Assembly: GCA_046091285.1 (NCBI GenBank)
Contig: JBJTBH010000144.1
Span: forward strand, 1-8,279
DNA from: CAIXOZ01 sp046091285
GTDB lineage: Bacteria > Cyanobacteriota > Cyanobacteriia > PCC-6307 > Cyanobiaceae
Reading direction: 5' to 3'
DNA: 8,279 bases
Below the pieces are notes generated by a model. That model was not told the origin of the DNA. It was given only the letters and a program-made list of their open reading frames with translations, and made no database searches. Shown in pieces: positions 6,743 through 8,279 of the stretch (position 1 is its first letter; each line of letters opens with the position of its first letter). Both the position numbers and the translations under genes were made by a program.

Positions 6743-7468
6743 CTGCACGGCATCGCAGGCAACAAGGGGAGGAAACAGCGCCGGCGCGGTGAGCGACAAC
6801 CAGTCGCCAGTCCATGGATGCCGGAATCCAAGCCCGCTGGCATGCAGACAGAGACGTCGGCAGAGCCTGGCGGCCAGGGGCTGGCCATAGAGGGGATCGC
6901 CGAGGATCGGATGGCCGATCGACAGCAGATGCACCCGCAGCTGGTGAGAACGGCCGGTGATCGGCCGCAGACGCAGGTCACAGCCATACCGATGGGCCTC
7001 CAGACGTTGCCAGTGGGTGAGGCTGGCGCGACCTCCATCGTCGACGCCATACAGAGGCGGTCGATGGCAGCGCTTCAGAAGCGGTCGATCGATCGAACCC
7101 GCCGCGGCCGTCGGAGTTCCGAGCACCCGAGCGAGATAGTGCTTCTCCACCTGCCGTTCCGCGAAGGCGCCGCTGAGCTGGCGATGGCTCTCAGGGTCGC
7201 GGGCCAGGAGCAGCAGACCGGAGGTGTCGCGATCGAGACGATGCACCAGACGAACCTCGGGCCAGCGACGCTGCAGACGCACCAACAGGCTGTCGTGCAA
7301 CGCCGGCCCGCGTCCAGGCTGACAGAGCAGACCTGACGGCTTGTCCACCACCAGCAACCAGGGATCGAGGTGATGGATCCGGATCGTCTCCAGCCCCGAC
7401 GCCGGGGAAGACTCCGGAGCCGGAGATCGCAGAGGGTCGGCGGAAGCGTCTCCACGGGCAGCGCGCAC
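6716..7468 (-). CDS. RluA-family RNA pseudouridine synthase
   Basis: This enzyme isomerises specific uridines in 23S rRNA and/or tRNA to pseudouridine. From GTG 7468 it has about 250 residues, close to the short RluA type, and no S4 domain is seen. Motifs are WLLVVDKPSGL near the N-terminus, HRLDRDTSG (76-84) with the catalytic Asp at 79, EKHYLARV, IDRPL, PITGRSHQLRVHL (169-181), GHPILGDPLYG (185-195) and LHA. The PITGRSHQLRVH and GHPILGDPLYG pair is closest to RluA (23S Psi746 / tRNA Psi32) in my memory, but the exact target cannot be assigned from sequence alone. The start is uncertain: GTG 7468 and TTG 7480 are in frame, there is no ATG, and neither has a clear ribosome binding site. An ATG pair at 7496-7499 on this strand is out of frame by one base. 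The gene is divergent from the PGM1-related ligase and overlaps the PgpH-like gene by 27 bp at its end. Confidence 0.93.
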   Translation of the reverse strand: MRAARGDASADPLRSPAPESSPASGLETIRIHHLDPWLLVVDKPSGLLCQPGRGPALHDSLLVRLQRRWPEVRLVHRLDRDTSGLLLLARDPESHRQLSGAFAERQVEKHYLARVLGTPTAAAGSIDRPLLKRCHRPPLYGVDDGGRASLTHWQRLEAHRYGCDLRLRPITGRSHQLRVHLLSIGHPILGDPLYGQPLAARLCRRLCLHASGLGFRHPWTGDWLSLTAPALFPPLVACDAVQSGAEGLAG

Positions 7469-7481
7469 CGGCGGCAGCAAC

Positions 7482-7526
7482 GAGGGGTGAGGTCATCATG
7501 AAAGAGCCGTGATGGCAGAACGGTGA
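7482..7526 (+). promoter_or_regulatory. Possible ribosome binding site and two chained micro-ORFs upstream of the ATP-grasp gene
   Basis: GAGGGGTGAGG (7482-7492) resembles the complement of the 16S 3' end and precedes an ATG at 7498. That ATG opens a 4-codon ORF (MKEP, stop TGA 7510-7512). Its stop overlaps the ATG of a second 4-codon ORF (MAER, 7512-7526), whose TGA overlaps the ATG of the ligase gene at 7526. Both junctions read TGATG. The ligase start has no obvious site of its own, so it may depend on translational coupling. Chance is a real alternative at this length. Confidence 0.35.
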
Positions 7527-8279
7527 TGCCCCTGAGCTTCCGCGAGCTTCAGGCCCGACTCGATCCCTCCTGGGCGGAGAACCACGAAGGGCACGAGGCG
7601 GACTTCGACCAGCTCGTGGTGCCCTCACTGAGCTTTGAACCGGAGCAGCTGCGCCTGATCCGGGGAGGCCATCACTACGAGGAACGGCAGCTCTTCAGCC
7701 TGATCCGCCTTCGCCATCCACGGGTGCGGGCGATCTATGTGACCAGCAAGCTGCTGCCGGATCTGGTGGTCGATACGGTCCTGGAGCTGCTGCCTGGAGT
7801 GCCGACCTCCCATGCCCACCGACGGCTGCAGCTCTTCGACACCGACGATGCCTCCAGCCGCCCCCTGACCGCCAAGCTGCTGGAACGACCGGCCCTGCTG
7901 CGGCGTCTGGCGGCACAGCTCCGTCCGGGGCGCAGCTTCATGACCTGCCTGACGGTGACACCGCTGGAGCGGGAGCTCTCCGAGCGCCTGCAGGTGCCGC
8001 TGCTGGGCAATGATCCCGACCTCCGGCACTGGGGCAGCAAGGCGGGCAGCCGGGAGCTCCTGGCCCGCTGCGGCGTTCCCCATCCTCCCGGGAGTGTCCT
8101 GGTCCACACCGTGGACGACCTGGCGGAGGCGACGGCGGAGCTGTGGGAACAACAGCCGGATCTGCGCCGCTGCGTGGTCAAGCTCAACGAGGGATTCAGC
8201 GGTGAGGGCAACGCCCTGGTGCCGCTGGAGCCGCTGAACCTGGCGCAGGTTGATTTCAAGAGCCTGCAGAGTCCACTGA
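7526..8279 (+). CDS. PGM1-related ATP-grasp ligase, N-terminal part (cut by window edge)
   Basis: The reading frame stays open to the window end for 251 codons. Residues 1-150 form a pre-ATP-grasp region with VPSLSFEPEQLRLI (32-45), GGHHYEERQLF (47-57), YVTSKLLPD (71-79) and LLPGVPTSHAHRRLQLF (88-104). The ATP-grasp part then begins: LLGNDPDLRHWGSKAGSREL (159-178), RCGVPHPPG (181-189), and the ATP-binding strand and Gly loop VVKLNEGFSGEGNA (217-230). This combination recalls the 'peptide ligase PGM1-related' proteins, named for the pheganomycin ligase of Streptomyces, which joins an amino-acid-like nucleophile to peptides using ATP. The cyanobacterial substrate is unknown, and the catalytic C-terminal half lies outside the window. 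The ATG at 7526 is preceded by GTG 7523 in frame, and the next in-frame codon upstream that ends the frame is TGA 7499. Other ATP-grasp carboxylate-amine ligases are the main alternative. Confidence 0.82.
   Translation, partial: MPLSFRELQARLDPSWAENHEGHEADFDQLVVPSLSFEPEQLRLIRGGHHYEERQLFSLIRLRHPRVRAIYVTSKLLPDLVVDTVLELLPGVPTSHAHRRLQLFDTDDASSRPLTAKLLERPALLRRLAAQLRPGRSFMTCLTVTPLERELSERLQVPLLGNDPDLRHWGSKAGSRELLARCGVPHPPGSVLVHTVDDLAEATAELWEQQPDLRRCVVKLNEGFSGEGNALVPLEPLNLAQVDFKSLQSPL

Overview
The window is GC-rich (roughly two thirds G+C by eye), gene-dense bacterial DNA. It looks like a picocyanobacterium of the Synechococcus/Cyanobium type. The evidence is a plant/cyanobacterial-type GGPP synthase (crtE), folD, and a membrane HD phosphohydrolase of the PgpH type close together, plus three copies of the HIP1 octamer GCGATCGC typical of many cyanobacteria. 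The genus is an inference; no rRNA or photosystem gene is present to settle it.

Layout. The left edge carries the N-terminal 128 codons of crtE on the minus strand (1-384). A 252-bp gap (385-636) with a small cluster of palindromes follows. Then comes a divergent pair: an exported glycosidase-like GHL10/DUF187 protein on the minus strand (637-1809), and an exported FAD-dependent oxidoreductase on the plus strand (1815-3637). The oxidoreductase is broken by a single-base frameshift in a C5G4 run near 2795-2803. Its end overlaps the end of folD (minus, 3610-4506). A 151-bp divergent gap separates folD from a 694-residue PgpH-like protein with an outside domain, a multi-pass membrane core and an HD domain (plus, 4658-6742), probably a cyclic-di-AMP phosphodiesterase. 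This converges with an overlap on an RluA-family pseudouridine synthase (minus, 6716-7468). The right edge holds the first 251 codons of a PGM1-related ATP-grasp ligase (plus, 7526 to the end). It is preceded by two tiny ORFs chained to it by TGATG overlaps.

How the parts relate. crtE (isoprenoid/carotenoid and chlorophyll precursors), folD (one-carbon metabolism), the HD protein (second-messenger turnover) and the pseudouridine synthase are ordinary conserved genes. The less ordinary content is the secreted GHL10 plus FAD-oxidoreductase pair lying between folD and crtE, and the PGM1-related ligase, whose substrate in cyanobacteria I do not know. No tRNA, rRNA, CRISPR array, insertion sequence or clear intrinsic terminator was seen.
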